From Pigmentiphaga sp. NML030171 (GTDB lineage Bacteria > Pseudomonadota > Gammaproteobacteria > Burkholderiales > Burkholderiaceae_B): 64,000 nucleotides of DNA. The notes beneath the pieces are model-generated. The model was not told the DNA's origin, made no database searches, and saw nothing but the letters and a program-made list of their open reading frames with translations. Positions 24,240-32,848 of the stretch are shown piece after piece. The stretch is taken from contig NZ_NINX01000024.1 in assembly GCF_002188635.1 (NCBI RefSeq), positions 291,165-355,164 on the forward strand, read 5' to 3'. The position numbers and the translations under genes were made by a program. Every line of letters begins with the position of its first letter. Position 1 is the stretch's first letter.

Positions 24240-25208
24240 CTATTCGAGTTTTATGCCGGTTTCGGCCACGACCTTGCCCCAGCGCTGCGTTTCGTCGGCG
24301 ACCAGCTTGGCCAGTTCGGCGGGTGACGAGGGGGCCGGGTCGGCGTAGACGCCGGACAGTTTCTCCGTCACGGCGGGCTCGCGCAGCGCGGTCGCCACCA
24401 TTTTCGACAATGCATCCACGGCGGACTGGGGCGTGCCCTTGGGGGCGAACAGCGCGAACCAGCCGCCCGACTCCAGGCCCGACACGCCGGATTCGGCGAA
24501 GGTGGGAATGTCCGGCGCGAAGCGCGAACGCTGGGTGCCCGTCACGGCGATGGCCTTGATGCGGCCGTCCTTGAGCAGCGGCATGGCCGGCGGCAGGCCG
24601 GCCACCACCAGGTCCAGTTCGCCGCGCGCCAGCGCCGGCAGGGCCTCGGCGAAGCTGCGGCTGTACGGGATGTGCAGCAGCTTGAGCCCATAGTTGCTTT
24701 GCAGGTAGGCGGCGGCCAGGTGCAGGTTGGTGCCGACGCCGGGCGTGCCATAGCGCAGTTCCTTCTGCCTGGCCAGGGCCAGGAACTCTTGCGGGTTCGA
24801 GGCCGGCAGCTTGGGGCTGGCCAGCAGCACGTTCTGGATGCGGGCCAGCAGCGCGACGGGCGCGAAGTCCTTCTCGGGCTTGATGCGCCAGTCGGGATAG
24901 AGATGGGTCAGGATGCCGTGCGTGTCCTTGCCGCCCAGCAGCAGCGTATAGCCGTCGGCCTTGGCGTCGGCCACGGCCTCGGTGCCTATCTTGCCGCCGG
25001 CGCCCAGTTTGTTCTCGACCACGAAGGATTGGCCGGTCTGGCGCGACAACTGTTCGCTCACGACGCGCGCGATCAGGTCCGGCGCCGTGCCCGGCCCATA
25101 GGGCACGACCACGCGCACGGGCCGGTCGGGATAGGAAGGTTTCTGGGCCGCCGCGGACGCGCAGACGAACAGGGCGGCGAGCGCGCAACGCGCGATGGAT
25201 CGGTGCAT
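24240..25208 (-). CDS. Bug-family (TctC) periplasmic substrate-binding protein
   Basis: A 322-residue periplasmic protein of the Bug family, abundant in Bordetella relatives, which captures carboxylates for tripartite tricarboxylate or other carriers. The signal peptide covers about residues 1-21 (ending SAAAQ), and mature segments RVVVPYGPGTAPDLIARVV and FVVENKLGAGGKIGTEAV are typical ligand-contacting loops. No tctA or tctB is nearby, so it is an orphan. It is divergent from the aromatic catabolic cluster and shares its 150-base promoter region, suggesting that it supplies or senses that pathway's substrate. Confidence 0.9.
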   Translation of the reverse strand: MHRSIARCALAALFVCASAAAQKPSYPDRPVRVVVPYGPGTAPDLIARVVSEQLSRQTGQSFVVENKLGAGGKIGTEAVADAKADGYTLLLGGKDTHGILTHLYPDWRIKPEKDFAPVALLARIQNVLLASPKLPASNPQEFLALARQKELRYGTPGVGTNLHLAAAYLQSNYGLKLLHIPYSRSFAEALPALARGELDLVVAGLPPAMPLLKDGRIKAIAVTGTQRSRFAPDIPTFAESGVSGLESGGWFALFAPKGTPQSAVDALSKMVATALREPAVTEKLSGVYADPAPSSPAELAKLVADETQRWGKVVAETGIKLE

Positions 25209-25289
25209 GGAAGTCTCCTCGTATACGCACGCCCGTGTCTTTCGAATGGAGGGTCCGGCATGCGCAGACTCGATGCTAAACCTCTAAAA

Positions 25290-25319
25290 CTCAAAAATCT
25301 ATACTTTTGATTTTTTGAG
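25290..25319. promoter_or_regulatory. AT-rich inverted repeat in the divergent promoter of the catabolic cluster
   Basis: CTCAAAAATC (25290-25299) faces GATTTTTTGAG (25309-25319), and the inner TCAAAAATCTATACTTTTGA (25291-25310) is itself an imperfect palindrome. It lies between the divergent Bug gene and the decarboxylase-like gene, next to a TAGAAT element at 25323-25328. A repressor site for the GntR protein encoded at the far end of the cluster is the simplest reading. Confidence 0.5.
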
Positions 25320-25358
25320 GTCTAGAATGGGCGCCGATGATCGAACCGCAGGAGCATC

Positions 25359-26351
25359 ATGGCCCGCTTACCCATCACCATCGCCACCTGGGACTATGAC
25401 CGGGTCCGTCCGCTGCTGGACGGCCGCGTCACCGTCGAAGGCTGCGAGGTCAACTACCTTCCCATGCCGGTGGAAGAGTGTTTCCATCGCGCCTATTTCC
25501 ACGGAGAATTCGACGTCGCCGAGATCGGCTTCAGTCCGTTCCTGATCGCGCTGTCGCGCGGCATCGCGCCCTACGTCGCCCTGCCCGTCTTCCTGTCGCG
25601 CACCTTCCGCCACTCCGCCATCTACATCCGCAATGACCGCGCCATCGCCAGCGCGGCCGACCTGCGCGGCAAGCGCATCGGCCTGCCCGAGTACCAGATG
25701 TCCGCCGTGCTGTGGGTGCGGGGTTTCCTGAAGGACGAGTACGGCATCGAGGCCGCCGACATCGAATGGGTCCAGGGTGGCCTGGAACAGTACGGCCGCA
25801 AGGACAAGTTCCCGCTCAATCTTCCGCCGGGCTTCCCGCTGTCGAGCGCGCCCCAGGGCCGCTCGCTGTCCAGCCTCCTGGCCAACGGCGAACTCGATGC
25901 CGTCATCTCCGCCCGAGCGCCTTCCTGCCTGCTCGACGGCCACCCCCGGGTGCAGCGCCTGTACCCCGACTATCGCGCGGTCGAGCAGGCGTACTACGCC
26001 CGCACCGGCCTGTTCCCCATCATGCACGCGCTGGGCGTGCGCCAGGACCTCGCCCAGGCGCATCCGTGGCTGCCCTCCAGCCTGTACAAGGCGTTCGCCC
26101 AGGCCAAGGAAATCGCCGAGCGCGACCTGCGCGAAGTCACCGCGCTGAAGATCGGGCTGCCGTGGGTGACCGCCGAGCTGGAAGCGACCGAGGCGGTCAT
26201 GGGCCGGGACTTCTGGCCCTATGGCGTGGAAGCCAACCGCAAGACGCTGGAAGCGATGACGCGCTATTCGTACGAACAGGGGCTGGCCGTCCGCCAACTG
26301 GGCGTGGACGAACTGTTCGCGGCCAGCACGCTCGACCCCGTCCACATCTAG
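25359..26351 (+). CDS. 4,5-dihydroxyphthalate decarboxylase-like protein
   Basis: A 330-residue protein of the family annotated as 4,5-dihydroxyphthalate decarboxylase, which has a periplasmic-binding-protein-like fold. It has no signal peptide, so it acts in the cytoplasm. Family segments are ITIATWDYDRVRPLLDGRV at the start, FDVAEIGFSPFLIALSRG, LRGKRIGLPEYQMSAVLWVRG and WPYGVEANRKTLEAM near the end. Good ribosome site (CAGGAG) before the ATG. First gene of an eight-gene co-directional cluster, nine bases before the dioxygenase gene. No phthalate dioxygenase genes are present, so it probably decarboxylates another hydroxylated aromatic acid, or binds one. Confidence 0.78.
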   Translation: MARLPITIATWDYDRVRPLLDGRVTVEGCEVNYLPMPVEECFHRAYFHGEFDVAEIGFSPFLIALSRGIAPYVALPVFLSRTFRHSAIYIRNDRAIASAADLRGKRIGLPEYQMSAVLWVRGFLKDEYGIEAADIEWVQGGLEQYGRKDKFPLNLPPGFPLSSAPQGRSLSSLLANGELDAVISARAPSCLLDGHPRVQRLYPDYRAVEQAYYARTGLFPIMHALGVRQDLAQAHPWLPSSLYKAFAQAKEIAERDLREVTALKIGLPWVTAELEATEAVMGRDFWPYGVEANRKTLEAMTRYSYEQGLAVRQLGVDELFAASTLDPVHI

Positions 26352-26360
26352 GAGCCGTCC

Positions 26361-27299
26361 ATGCCCGCGCAACTGATCTGCTGTTCGCACAGTCCGCTCA
26401 TGCTGGCGGATATCGAGGCGTCCGACCCCGAGGGCCAGCGCGCCTTCTTCGACCAGATGGAAACGGTCTCGCGCGAGGTCCATGCCTTCGCGCCGGACCT
26501 GGTGGTGAGCTTCGGCCCCGACCATTTCAACGGCTTCTTCTACGACCTGATGCCGGCGTTCTGCCTGGGCCTGGCGGCACACGGCACGCGCGACTGGGGA
26601 CTGCCCGGCGGCCCGCTGCGCGTGCCCACCGAGCTGGCGCTGGAGTGCGCCCGGGCGCTGCATCGGCAGGACCTGGATACCGCCATTTCCTACGACATGT
26701 GCGTGGACCACGGCAACGCCATCTCGCTGACGCAACTGACGGGCGCGCTGGCGCGCTACGACGTGCTGCCCATCTTCCTGAATTGCGCCGCCGATCCGCG
26801 GCCGTCCATGCGCCGATCGCGCCTGTTCGGCGAGGCCGTGGGCCGCTTCCTGGCCACGCGCGGCCTGCGCGTGACCATCATCGGCTCGGGCGGCCTGTCG
26901 CACGATCCTCCCACGCCGCGCCTGCGCCAGGTGCCGCACGACATCGCGCAACGGCTGGTCAAGCGGCATACCCCCACGGCCGAGGAACTGGCCGCGCGCG
27001 AGGCCCGCGTGATCCAGGCCGGCCGCGACCTGGTCGCCGGCAAGGGGCCGTGCATGCCGCCCGACCGCGACTGGGACGAGGCCTTCATGGCCAAGCTGTG
27101 CGCGTACGACGTCGATGCCCTGGATGCCATCGACGATGCCGAGATCGACCGCAAGGCCGGCTTCGGCGGGCACGAGATCCGGGCCTGGGTCGCGGCCGCG
27201 GCCGCCGCGCGCGCGATCGAGACCCATCCCATGCAGGTGCGCTACTACCGGATCATTCCCGAGTGGCTGACGGGCATGGGCATCGTCACCGCCGGCTGA
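26361..27299 (+). CDS. mhpB: Class III extradiol ring-cleavage dioxygenase, MhpB type
   Basis: A 312-residue iron(II) dioxygenase of the LigB superfamily, closest in pattern to MhpB, which opens 2,3-dihydroxyphenylpropionate or 2,3-dihydroxycinnamate by meta cleavage. Landmarks follow MhpB: CSHSPL (His10), FGPDHFNGFFYD (Asp54, His55), MCVDHGNA (His117) and GSGGLSHDPP (His181); His117 and His181 correspond to the two catalytic histidines of MhpB. It ends with RYYRIIPEWLTGMG, also an MhpB feature. Placed between the decarboxylase-like and hydrolase genes, it is the ring-opening step of the cluster. The exact catechol substrate is not certain. Confidence 0.88.
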   Translation: MPAQLICCSHSPLMLADIEASDPEGQRAFFDQMETVSREVHAFAPDLVVSFGPDHFNGFFYDLMPAFCLGLAAHGTRDWGLPGGPLRVPTELALECARALHRQDLDTAISYDMCVDHGNAISLTQLTGALARYDVLPIFLNCAADPRPSMRRSRLFGEAVGRFLATRGLRVTIIGSGGLSHDPPTPRLRQVPHDIAQRLVKRHTPTAEELAAREARVIQAGRDLVAGKGPCMPPDRDWDEAFMAKLCAYDVDALDAIDDAEIDRKAGFGGHEIRAWVAAAAAARAIETHPMQVRYYRIIPEWLTGMGIVTAG

Positions 27300-27330
27300 C
27301 CCACCGACCACGAACCGACCAGGACACACC

Positions 27331-28179
27331 ATGGCCCCCATTGCCCATCGCACCGGCACCGCCCGCAGCGGCGACGTCGAGATCTTCTATCGCCGCTTCG
27401 GCGCCCCCGGTGCCACGCCCGTCCTCATCGCGCACGGCCTGTCCTACTTCTCGTACGACTGGACCGGCATCGCCGAGGCCCTGGCCACCGATCGCGAAGT
27501 GGTCGCCGTCGACCTGCGCGGCTTCGGCGACTCCACCCGCAGCCTCGAGCGGCACTACGACCTGCGCGACTTCGCCGGCGACCTCATCGCCGTGCTCGAC
27601 CATCTGCAGTGGCCGCGCGCGGTGCTGGCCGGCCACTCCATGGGCGGGCGGATCTGCCTGTGCACCGCGCACTGGTATCCCGACCGCGTGGCGGCGCTGG
27701 CCTGCCTGGACTTCGCGCCCGACGTGGCCGCCGCGGGCCGCCGCAATGTCGCCCTGCGCATCGGCAACCAGCCAGACGTCTTCGTATCCGTGGACGAGGC
27801 ACTGGCCTACCACGGCCTGCCCGCCGGCCTGCCCGCGGACGCTCCCGCCAGGAAACGCTACGAAGCTTTCCTGCGGCCCGTTCCCGGCGGCTACGAGCTC
27901 AAGCGCGACCTGCACTTCCGCGACAGTTTCCGCCAGACCCTGCAGGGCAAGCCCGCCGCGCCGGGACCGGACCTGTGGGCCATGGTCAGGGAACTGCGGA
28001 TACCGGCACTGTTCGTGCGCGGCAGCCGGTCCGACATGTTCGAGGCGCCCACGCTGGACAAGCTGCGGCTGGCCAACCCGCGTTGCCGCGCGGAAGAAAT
28101 AGACGGCAGCCACGACCTGGCCGGCGACAACCCCGGGGACCTGGCGCGCGTGCTGCGCGCCTTCCTGCCCGCCGGCTGA
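27331..28179 (+). CDS. Alpha/beta hydrolase, probable meta-cleavage product hydrolase
   Basis: A 282-residue alpha/beta hydrolase without signal peptide. The nucleophile is Ser103 in GHSMGG, the oxyanion segment is LIAHGLSYFSYDW, and the acid and His appear to be in RGSRSDMFEAP and DGSHDLAGDNP. Directly after an extradiol dioxygenase, such enzymes usually hydrolyse the C-C bond of the ring-fission product, as MhpC does. The sequence alone does not separate this from a lactonase or esterase, so the role rests on context. The start has a moderate ribosome site (GACCAGGACAC). Confidence 0.75.
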   Translation: MAPIAHRTGTARSGDVEIFYRRFGAPGATPVLIAHGLSYFSYDWTGIAEALATDREVVAVDLRGFGDSTRSLERHYDLRDFAGDLIAVLDHLQWPRAVLAGHSMGGRICLCTAHWYPDRVAALACLDFAPDVAAAGRRNVALRIGNQPDVFVSVDEALAYHGLPAGLPADAPARKRYEAFLRPVPGGYELKRDLHFRDSFRQTLQGKPAAPGPDLWAMVRELRIPALFVRGSRSDMFEAPTLDKLRLANPRCRAEEIDGSHDLAGDNPGDLARVLRAFLPAG

Positions 28180-28230
28180 ACCGGCCGCCGGCCCGATACG
28201 ACACGACGACACCGAACCAGGAGGAAGACC

Positions 28231-29682
28231 ATGTCCATCGAAAAACTGCTGCCCCGGCACCGCGACCTGTATTACGGCGGCGCCTGGCATCGCCCGGAAG
28301 GCGGCTATGCCGACTCCTTCAGCCCGTCCACCGGCGAGAACCTGGGCCCCTGCGCGGTGGCCAGCCGCGCCGACGTCGACGCCGCCGTGCGCGCCGCCCA
28401 CGAGGCCTATCGCTCGTGGCGTCGCACCTCGCCCGGCGAACGCGCCACGGTGCTGCGCCGCATCGCCCAGGTCATGCGCGAGCATCGCGAGGAACTGGCC
28501 ATGATCGACGCCATCGACTGCGGCAATCCCGTGTCCGCGCTGATGAACGACGTCGACATCGCCACCCAGCTCATCGACTATTTCGCGGGACTGGTCTATG
28601 AGCTGCGCGGCTCCACGATCCCCATGGGCGAAGGCGTCATCGACATGACGGTGCGCGAGCCCTACGGCGTCTGCGCCCGCATCGTCGCCTACAACCACCC
28701 CATGATGTTCACGGCCAGCCGGCTGGCGGCGGCAGTCGCGGCCGGCAATACCGTCATCATGAAACCGCCGGTGCAGGCGCCGCTGTCGGCCTACCGGCTG
28801 ATGGAACTGATAGACGGCATCGCGCCGCCCGGGGTCATCAACGTGCTGTCGGGCGGGACCGAGTGCGGCCAGGCGCTGGTGGACCACCCGCTGGTGCCCA
28901 AGGTCACGCTGATCGGCAGCATCGCCACCGGCAAGGCCATCGCGCGCGGCGCGGCCGAGCACCTCAAGCACGTCAGCCTGGAACTGGGCGGCAAGAACGC
29001 GCTAGTGGTCTATCCCGACGCGGACCTGGAACGGGCGATCAAGGGCGCCGTGGCCGGCATGTGCTTCACCTGGTGCGGCCAGGCGTGCAGCTCGACCACG
29101 CGCCTGTTCGTGCACGAGTCGGTGTACGAACAGGTGGTCCAGGGCGTGCTGGAAGGCGTGCGCGCCTACCGCCCCGGCCTGCCCACCGACAAGGCCACGA
29201 CCATGGGCGCCATCGTCTCGCGCGAGCAGTACGACAAGATCATGCACTACATCGAGCTGGGCAGGCAGGAAGGCGCCCGGCTGGCCGCGGGCGGCAGGCA
29301 TCCCGACGGCGCCGAGCTGGCCAACGGGCACTTCATCGAACCCACCGTGTTCACCGACGTGACCATGGACATGCGCATCGCGCGCGAAGAGATCTTCGGC
29401 CCGGTGCTGTCCATTCTCAAGTGGTCGGACGAGGACGAGATGTTCGAACAGGTCAACTCGCTGGAGTACGGACTGGCCGCCGGCGTCTACACCACGCGCC
29501 TGGACACGGCCCACCGCGCCGCCGGCCGCTTCGAGGCGGGCTACGTCTGGGTCAACAACGCCGCCAAGCATTTCTTCCCCGCACCCTTCGGCGGCTACAA
29601 GCAGTCGGGCAACAACCGCGAGGAATCCTTCGAGGAACTGGTGTCCTACACGCAATTGAAGAACGTCTACATCACGCTTTGA
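28231..29682 (+). CDS. NAD(P)-dependent aldehyde dehydrogenase
   Basis: A 483-residue aldehyde dehydrogenase. The catalytic glutamate is Glu251 in SLELGGKNALV and the nucleophile Cys286 in CGQACSS; the cofactor loop SIATGKAI follows TLIG. It ends with the usual APFGGYKQSGNNRE block. In this cluster it would oxidise the aromatic aldehyde released by the adjacent hydratase-lyase (vanillin or hydroxybenzaldehyde), or a hydroxymuconic semialdehyde from ring cleavage. The former fits the neighbour better. Good ribosome site (AGGAGGAAG) before the ATG; the lyase gene follows 17 bases after the stop. Confidence 0.87.
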   Translation: MSIEKLLPRHRDLYYGGAWHRPEGGYADSFSPSTGENLGPCAVASRADVDAAVRAAHEAYRSWRRTSPGERATVLRRIAQVMREHREELAMIDAIDCGNPVSALMNDVDIATQLIDYFAGLVYELRGSTIPMGEGVIDMTVREPYGVCARIVAYNHPMMFTASRLAAAVAAGNTVIMKPPVQAPLSAYRLMELIDGIAPPGVINVLSGGTECGQALVDHPLVPKVTLIGSIATGKAIARGAAEHLKHVSLELGGKNALVVYPDADLERAIKGAVAGMCFTWCGQACSSTTRLFVHESVYEQVVQGVLEGVRAYRPGLPTDKATTMGAIVSREQYDKIMHYIELGRQEGARLAAGGRHPDGAELANGHFIEPTVFTDVTMDMRIAREEIFGPVLSILKWSDEDEMFEQVNSLEYGLAAGVYTTRLDTAHRAAGRFEAGYVWVNNAAKHFFPAPFGGYKQSGNNREESFEELVSYTQLKNVYITL

Positions 29683-29699
29683 ACCAGGAAGAGACAAGC

Positions 29700-30530
29700 A
29701 TGCAATTCGATCAGTTGAAGAACGTCAAAGTCGAGATCGCCAACGGCATAGGCTGGGTCACGCTGAACCGCCCCGACAAGCGCAACGCGATGAGCCCGGA
29801 CCTGCACTTCGAGATGGTGGACGTGCTCAAGGAGCTGGCCGAGGAGCCGTCGGTGCGCGTGCTGGTGCTGACCGGCGCGGGCGACAGCTGGTGCGCCGGC
29901 CAGGACATAGGCCTGTTCTTCCGCGCGCTGGACGACAAGCCCAAGCAGCGCCACCTGGCCCGTCTGGCCAACCACGAATGGCGCTGGACCCTGCTCAGCA
30001 GCTTTCCCAAGCCCACCATCGCCATGGTGAACGGGCACTGCTACGGCGGCGCCTTCGTGCAGTTGTTCGCCTGCGATTTCGCCATCGCGGCGGACGAAGC
30101 GCAGTTCGGCCTGTCCGAGGTGAACTGGGGCATCCTGCCCGGCGGCCTGGTCGGCAAGGTCATCGTCGACGGCCTGGCCTACCGCGACGCGGTCTACTAT
30201 GCGATGACGGGCGATCCCTTCAATGGCAAGGTGGCCGCGCAGATGCGGCTGGTGACCGAGTCCGTGCCGCTCGAGCGGCTGCGCGCGCGCACCGAGGAAC
30301 TGGCCGCCACGCTGGCGCGCAAGAATCCGCAGACGCTGCGCACCATCAAGGAAAGCCTGCGCCTGGTGCGCGGCATGAGCGTGGACCAGGCCGCCGACTA
30401 CTTGCTGGCCAAGGAACGCGAGATGCGCTTCATGGATACCGAGGGCGGGCGCGAACAGGCGATGACCCAGTTCCTGGACGAGAAGACCTATCGCCCCGGC
30501 TACGGCGAATACCGGCGGGACGCGCAATGA
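29700..30530 (+). CDS. p-Hydroxycinnamoyl-CoA hydratase/lyase (feruloyl-CoA hydratase-lyase)
   Basis: A 276-residue crotonase-fold enzyme that hydrates feruloyl-, caffeoyl- or coumaroyl-CoA and splits it into an aromatic aldehyde and acetyl-CoA. It carries the HCHL pattern rather than that of fatty-acid hydratases: NRPDKRNAMSPDLHFEMVDV, LTGAGDSWCAGQDI, WRWTLLSSFPKPTIAMVNGH, CYGGAF and FGLSEVNWGILPGGLVGKV. Glu140 in LSEVNWG corresponds to the catalytic glutamate of the Pseudomonas enzyme. Its stop overlaps the CoA-transferase start (ATGA), tying activation and cleavage together. No feruloyl-CoA synthetase gene is present in the cluster. Confidence 0.9.
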   Translation: MQFDQLKNVKVEIANGIGWVTLNRPDKRNAMSPDLHFEMVDVLKELAEEPSVRVLVLTGAGDSWCAGQDIGLFFRALDDKPKQRHLARLANHEWRWTLLSSFPKPTIAMVNGHCYGGAFVQLFACDFAIAADEAQFGLSEVNWGILPGGLVGKVIVDGLAYRDAVYYAMTGDPFNGKVAAQMRLVTESVPLERLRARTEELAATLARKNPQTLRTIKESLRLVRGMSVDQAADYLLAKEREMRFMDTEGGREQAMTQFLDEKTYRPGYGEYRRDAQ

Positions 30531-31720
30531 GCGCCGCATCCGCGCCCGCCTCCGGCGACGTGCTGCAAGGCATCCGGGTGCTGGAGCTGGGCAACTTCAT
30601 CACCGGCCCCTACGCCGGCCTGATGCTGGCCGACCTGGGCGCCGACGTGATCAAGGTCGAGCGGCCGGAAGGCGACCCCTTCCGCGCCTTCCGCGACGGC
30701 CAGTACAGTCCGAACTTCGTCGCCTTCAACCGCAACAAGCGCAGCGTCAGGCTGGACCTGGGCAGCGCGGCCGGGCGCGACGCCCTGCTGCGGCTGGTGG
30801 ACACGGCGGACGTGCTGATCGAGAACTTCCGCCCCGGCGTCATGGACCGGATGGGACTGGGATGGGAAACGCTGCGCGCCCGGCGGCCGCAGCTGGTCTA
30901 TTGCGCCATCGGCGGCTTCCTGCCCGGCAGCCGGCACGAGGGCCAGCCGGCCTTCGACACCATCGGGCAGGCCCTGAGCGGCATGCTGGACACCTTCCTG
31001 GATCCGTCCGATCCGCAGGTGCGCGGCCCCACCATCTCGGACCAGCTGGCGGGCATGTACGCGTGCCAGGGCATCCTGGGCGCGCTGTTCGCCCGCCAGG
31101 CCAGCGGGCGGGGCCGGCTGGTGGAGGTCAACATGATCGAAGCCTCCATGTCCTTCATGCCCGACTTCTTCGCCAGCTATACCCGCGACGGCACGCGCAT
31201 GCAGTCGACCACGCGCGCGTCCTATTCGCACAGCCTGGCATTCGAGTGCGCCGATGGCGCGCGTATCGGCCTGCAGCTCTCGTCGCCGCCGAAATTCTGG
31301 GAAGGCCTGGTGCGGGCGGTGGACATGCCCGAACTGCGGGACGATCCGCGCTTCGCCACCCGCGGCGCGCGCATCGCCAACTTCGAGGCGCTGTCGGGCC
31401 TGCTGCGCGAGCGCTTCCGCACGCGGCCGCGGGAGCACTGGCTGGCCGCGCTGCGCGCCGCCGACGTCCCGCACGCGCCGGTCCTGACCGTGCCGGACAT
31501 CCTGGACGACCCCGAGTTCGCGGCCGCCGGCAGTTTCCACCAGTTGCATCATCCGGAGATGGGCCCGGTGCGTGCGCTGAGCCGGCCCATCCGCTACGAC
31601 GGCCAGCGTCCGCCCAGCCGCCATCCTCCTCCCACGCTGGGCGAACAGACCGCCGCGATCCTGGCCGAGGCCGGCCTGTCGGAACAGGAAATCGCCGCCG
31701 CCCGGGGACCGACCGCCTAG
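30527..31720 (+). CDS. Family III CoA-transferase (CaiB/Frc type), Glu at the usual Asp position
   Basis: A 397-residue CaiB/BaiF-family protein. Typical segments are VLELGNFITGPYAGLMLADLG, ADVIKVERPEGDPFR and the block IENFRPGVMDRMGLG. In family III transferases an Asp in a VxMxDA-like motif forms the CoA intermediate; here the matching segment reads VEVNMIEASMSF, giving Glu205. It overlaps the hydratase-lyase stop by four bases, so it probably loads CoA onto the lyase's acid substrate, in place of an ATP-dependent ligase. Alternatives are racemase or a CoA-transferase for the ring-cleavage acid. Donor CoA ester unknown. Confidence 0.83.
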   Translation: MSAASAPASGDVLQGIRVLELGNFITGPYAGLMLADLGADVIKVERPEGDPFRAFRDGQYSPNFVAFNRNKRSVRLDLGSAAGRDALLRLVDTADVLIENFRPGVMDRMGLGWETLRARRPQLVYCAIGGFLPGSRHEGQPAFDTIGQALSGMLDTFLDPSDPQVRGPTISDQLAGMYACQGILGALFARQASGRGRLVEVNMIEASMSFMPDFFASYTRDGTRMQSTTRASYSHSLAFECADGARIGLQLSSPPKFWEGLVRAVDMPELRDDPRFATRGARIANFEALSGLLRERFRTRPREHWLAALRAADVPHAPVLTVPDILDDPEFAAAGSFHQLHHPEMGPVRALSRPIRYDGQRPPSRHPPPTLGEQTAAILAEAGLSEQEIAAARGPTA

Positions 31721-31754
31721 AGCCGTCCGTTTGCAAAAGAAAAGGAGACACCCC

Positions 31755-32759
31755 ATGCCAGACCATCGCGACACTTCCATCACCCGCCGCGGCTTCATCT
31801 CCGCCGGCGCCGGCCTGGCCCTGGCCGCGGCCGGCGCCGCGCGCGGCCAGGGCGACACCTACCCGAGCCGCGCCATCCGCGTCATCGTGCCCTTCCCCGC
31901 CGGCGCCGGGGCCGACTCCAACGCCCGGCTGGTGGCCCAGCAATTGGCGGAAAGACTGGGCCAGCCGGTGGTGGTCGACAACCGGCCCGGCGCCAACGGC
32001 CTGATCGGCACCGAGGCCGTGGCCAAGGCCGCGCCCGACGGCTATACCCTGCTGTTCGTCGACCGCGGCGCGCTGGGCATCAACCCCAGCCTGTACAAGA
32101 AGCTGCCCTACGATCCGTTGAAGGATTTTTCCTACGTAGGCATCGCGGTCTGGGGCCCCTATGTGCTGGTGGCCGGCTCCAAGCAACCCGCCAAGACCAT
32201 CCAGGAGTTCGTCGCCGCCGCCCGCAAGCAGCCCGGCCGCCTGACCTATGCCAGCTTCGGCAACGGCAGCATGACCCAGCTGGGCACCGAGTCGCTGTGC
32301 TCGCTGCTGGGCATACAGCTGACCCACGTGCCCTACAAGGGCGGCGCCCCGGCGCTGACCGCGGCCATGGCCGGCGAGGTGGACATGGCCCTGGTCACGA
32401 TCGGACCCGCCCTGGGCGCGATCCGCGAAGGCCGCGTGCGGCCGCTGCTGGTGGGCGGCGGCCGCCGCTTCCCGCTGCTGCCGGACGTGCCCGCCGTGAG
32501 CGAGATCGGCGGCGACGAGAACACCATCCCCAACACCTATTTCGGCTTCGCCCTGCCGGCCGGCACGCCCGCCGCGATCCGCGACCGCCTCTCGGGCACC
32601 ATCCGCCAGGTGCTGGCCGATACGGCCATCCGGGCAAAACTGGCCGACAGCGGCTTCCAGCCTGCCCAGGGCACCCCGGAGGAGATGCGGTCCACGGTGG
32701 AACGCGACATCGCGGCCTTCGGCCGGCTCGCGCGCGAACTGAACATCCGGCCCGAATGA
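31755..32759 (+). CDS. Bug-family (TctC) substrate-binding protein with Tat-like signal
   Basis: A 334-residue periplasmic binding protein of the Bug family. The signal begins MPDHRDTSITRRGFISAGAG, a twin-arginine pattern (RRGF) before a hydrophobic, Ala-rich stretch ending near residue 33. Mature segments are RVIVPFPAGAGADSNARLV, VVDNRPGANGLIGTEAVAK and THVPYKGGAPALTAAMAGEV, all family marks. The ATG at 31755 follows AAAGGAG by eight bases. It closes the enzyme genes of the cluster and is most likely the periplasmic capture protein for the aromatic acid; no cognate membrane subunits are encoded here. Confidence 0.9.
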   Translation: MPDHRDTSITRRGFISAGAGLALAAAGAARGQGDTYPSRAIRVIVPFPAGAGADSNARLVAQQLAERLGQPVVVDNRPGANGLIGTEAVAKAAPDGYTLLFVDRGALGINPSLYKKLPYDPLKDFSYVGIAVWGPYVLVAGSKQPAKTIQEFVAAARKQPGRLTYASFGNGSMTQLGTESLCSLLGIQLTHVPYKGGAPALTAAMAGEVDMALVTIGPALGAIREGRVRPLLVGGGRRFPLLPDVPAVSEIGGDENTIPNTYFGFALPAGTPAAIRDRLSGTIRQVLADTAIRAKLADSGFQPAQGTPEEMRSTVERDIAAFGRLARELNIRPE

Positions 32760-32848
32760 TGGACGGTCCGCAGGATAATGGCGGGGATGGAATAATCGCG
32801 GTCTGCGCCCCGGCGCCGACCGCAGCTCCCGAACCAGGCTTCCGACCC

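Noticed and set aside
24240..25208. A complete tripartite tricarboxylate transporter
   Set aside because: Both TctC-type proteins lack TctA and TctB neighbours; orphan Bug proteins are common in this group.
25359..26351. A phthalate degradation pathway
   Set aside because: Only the decarboxylase-like gene fits; the phthalate dioxygenase and dihydrodiol dehydrogenase genes are absent, and the neighbours point to phenylpropenoid acids.
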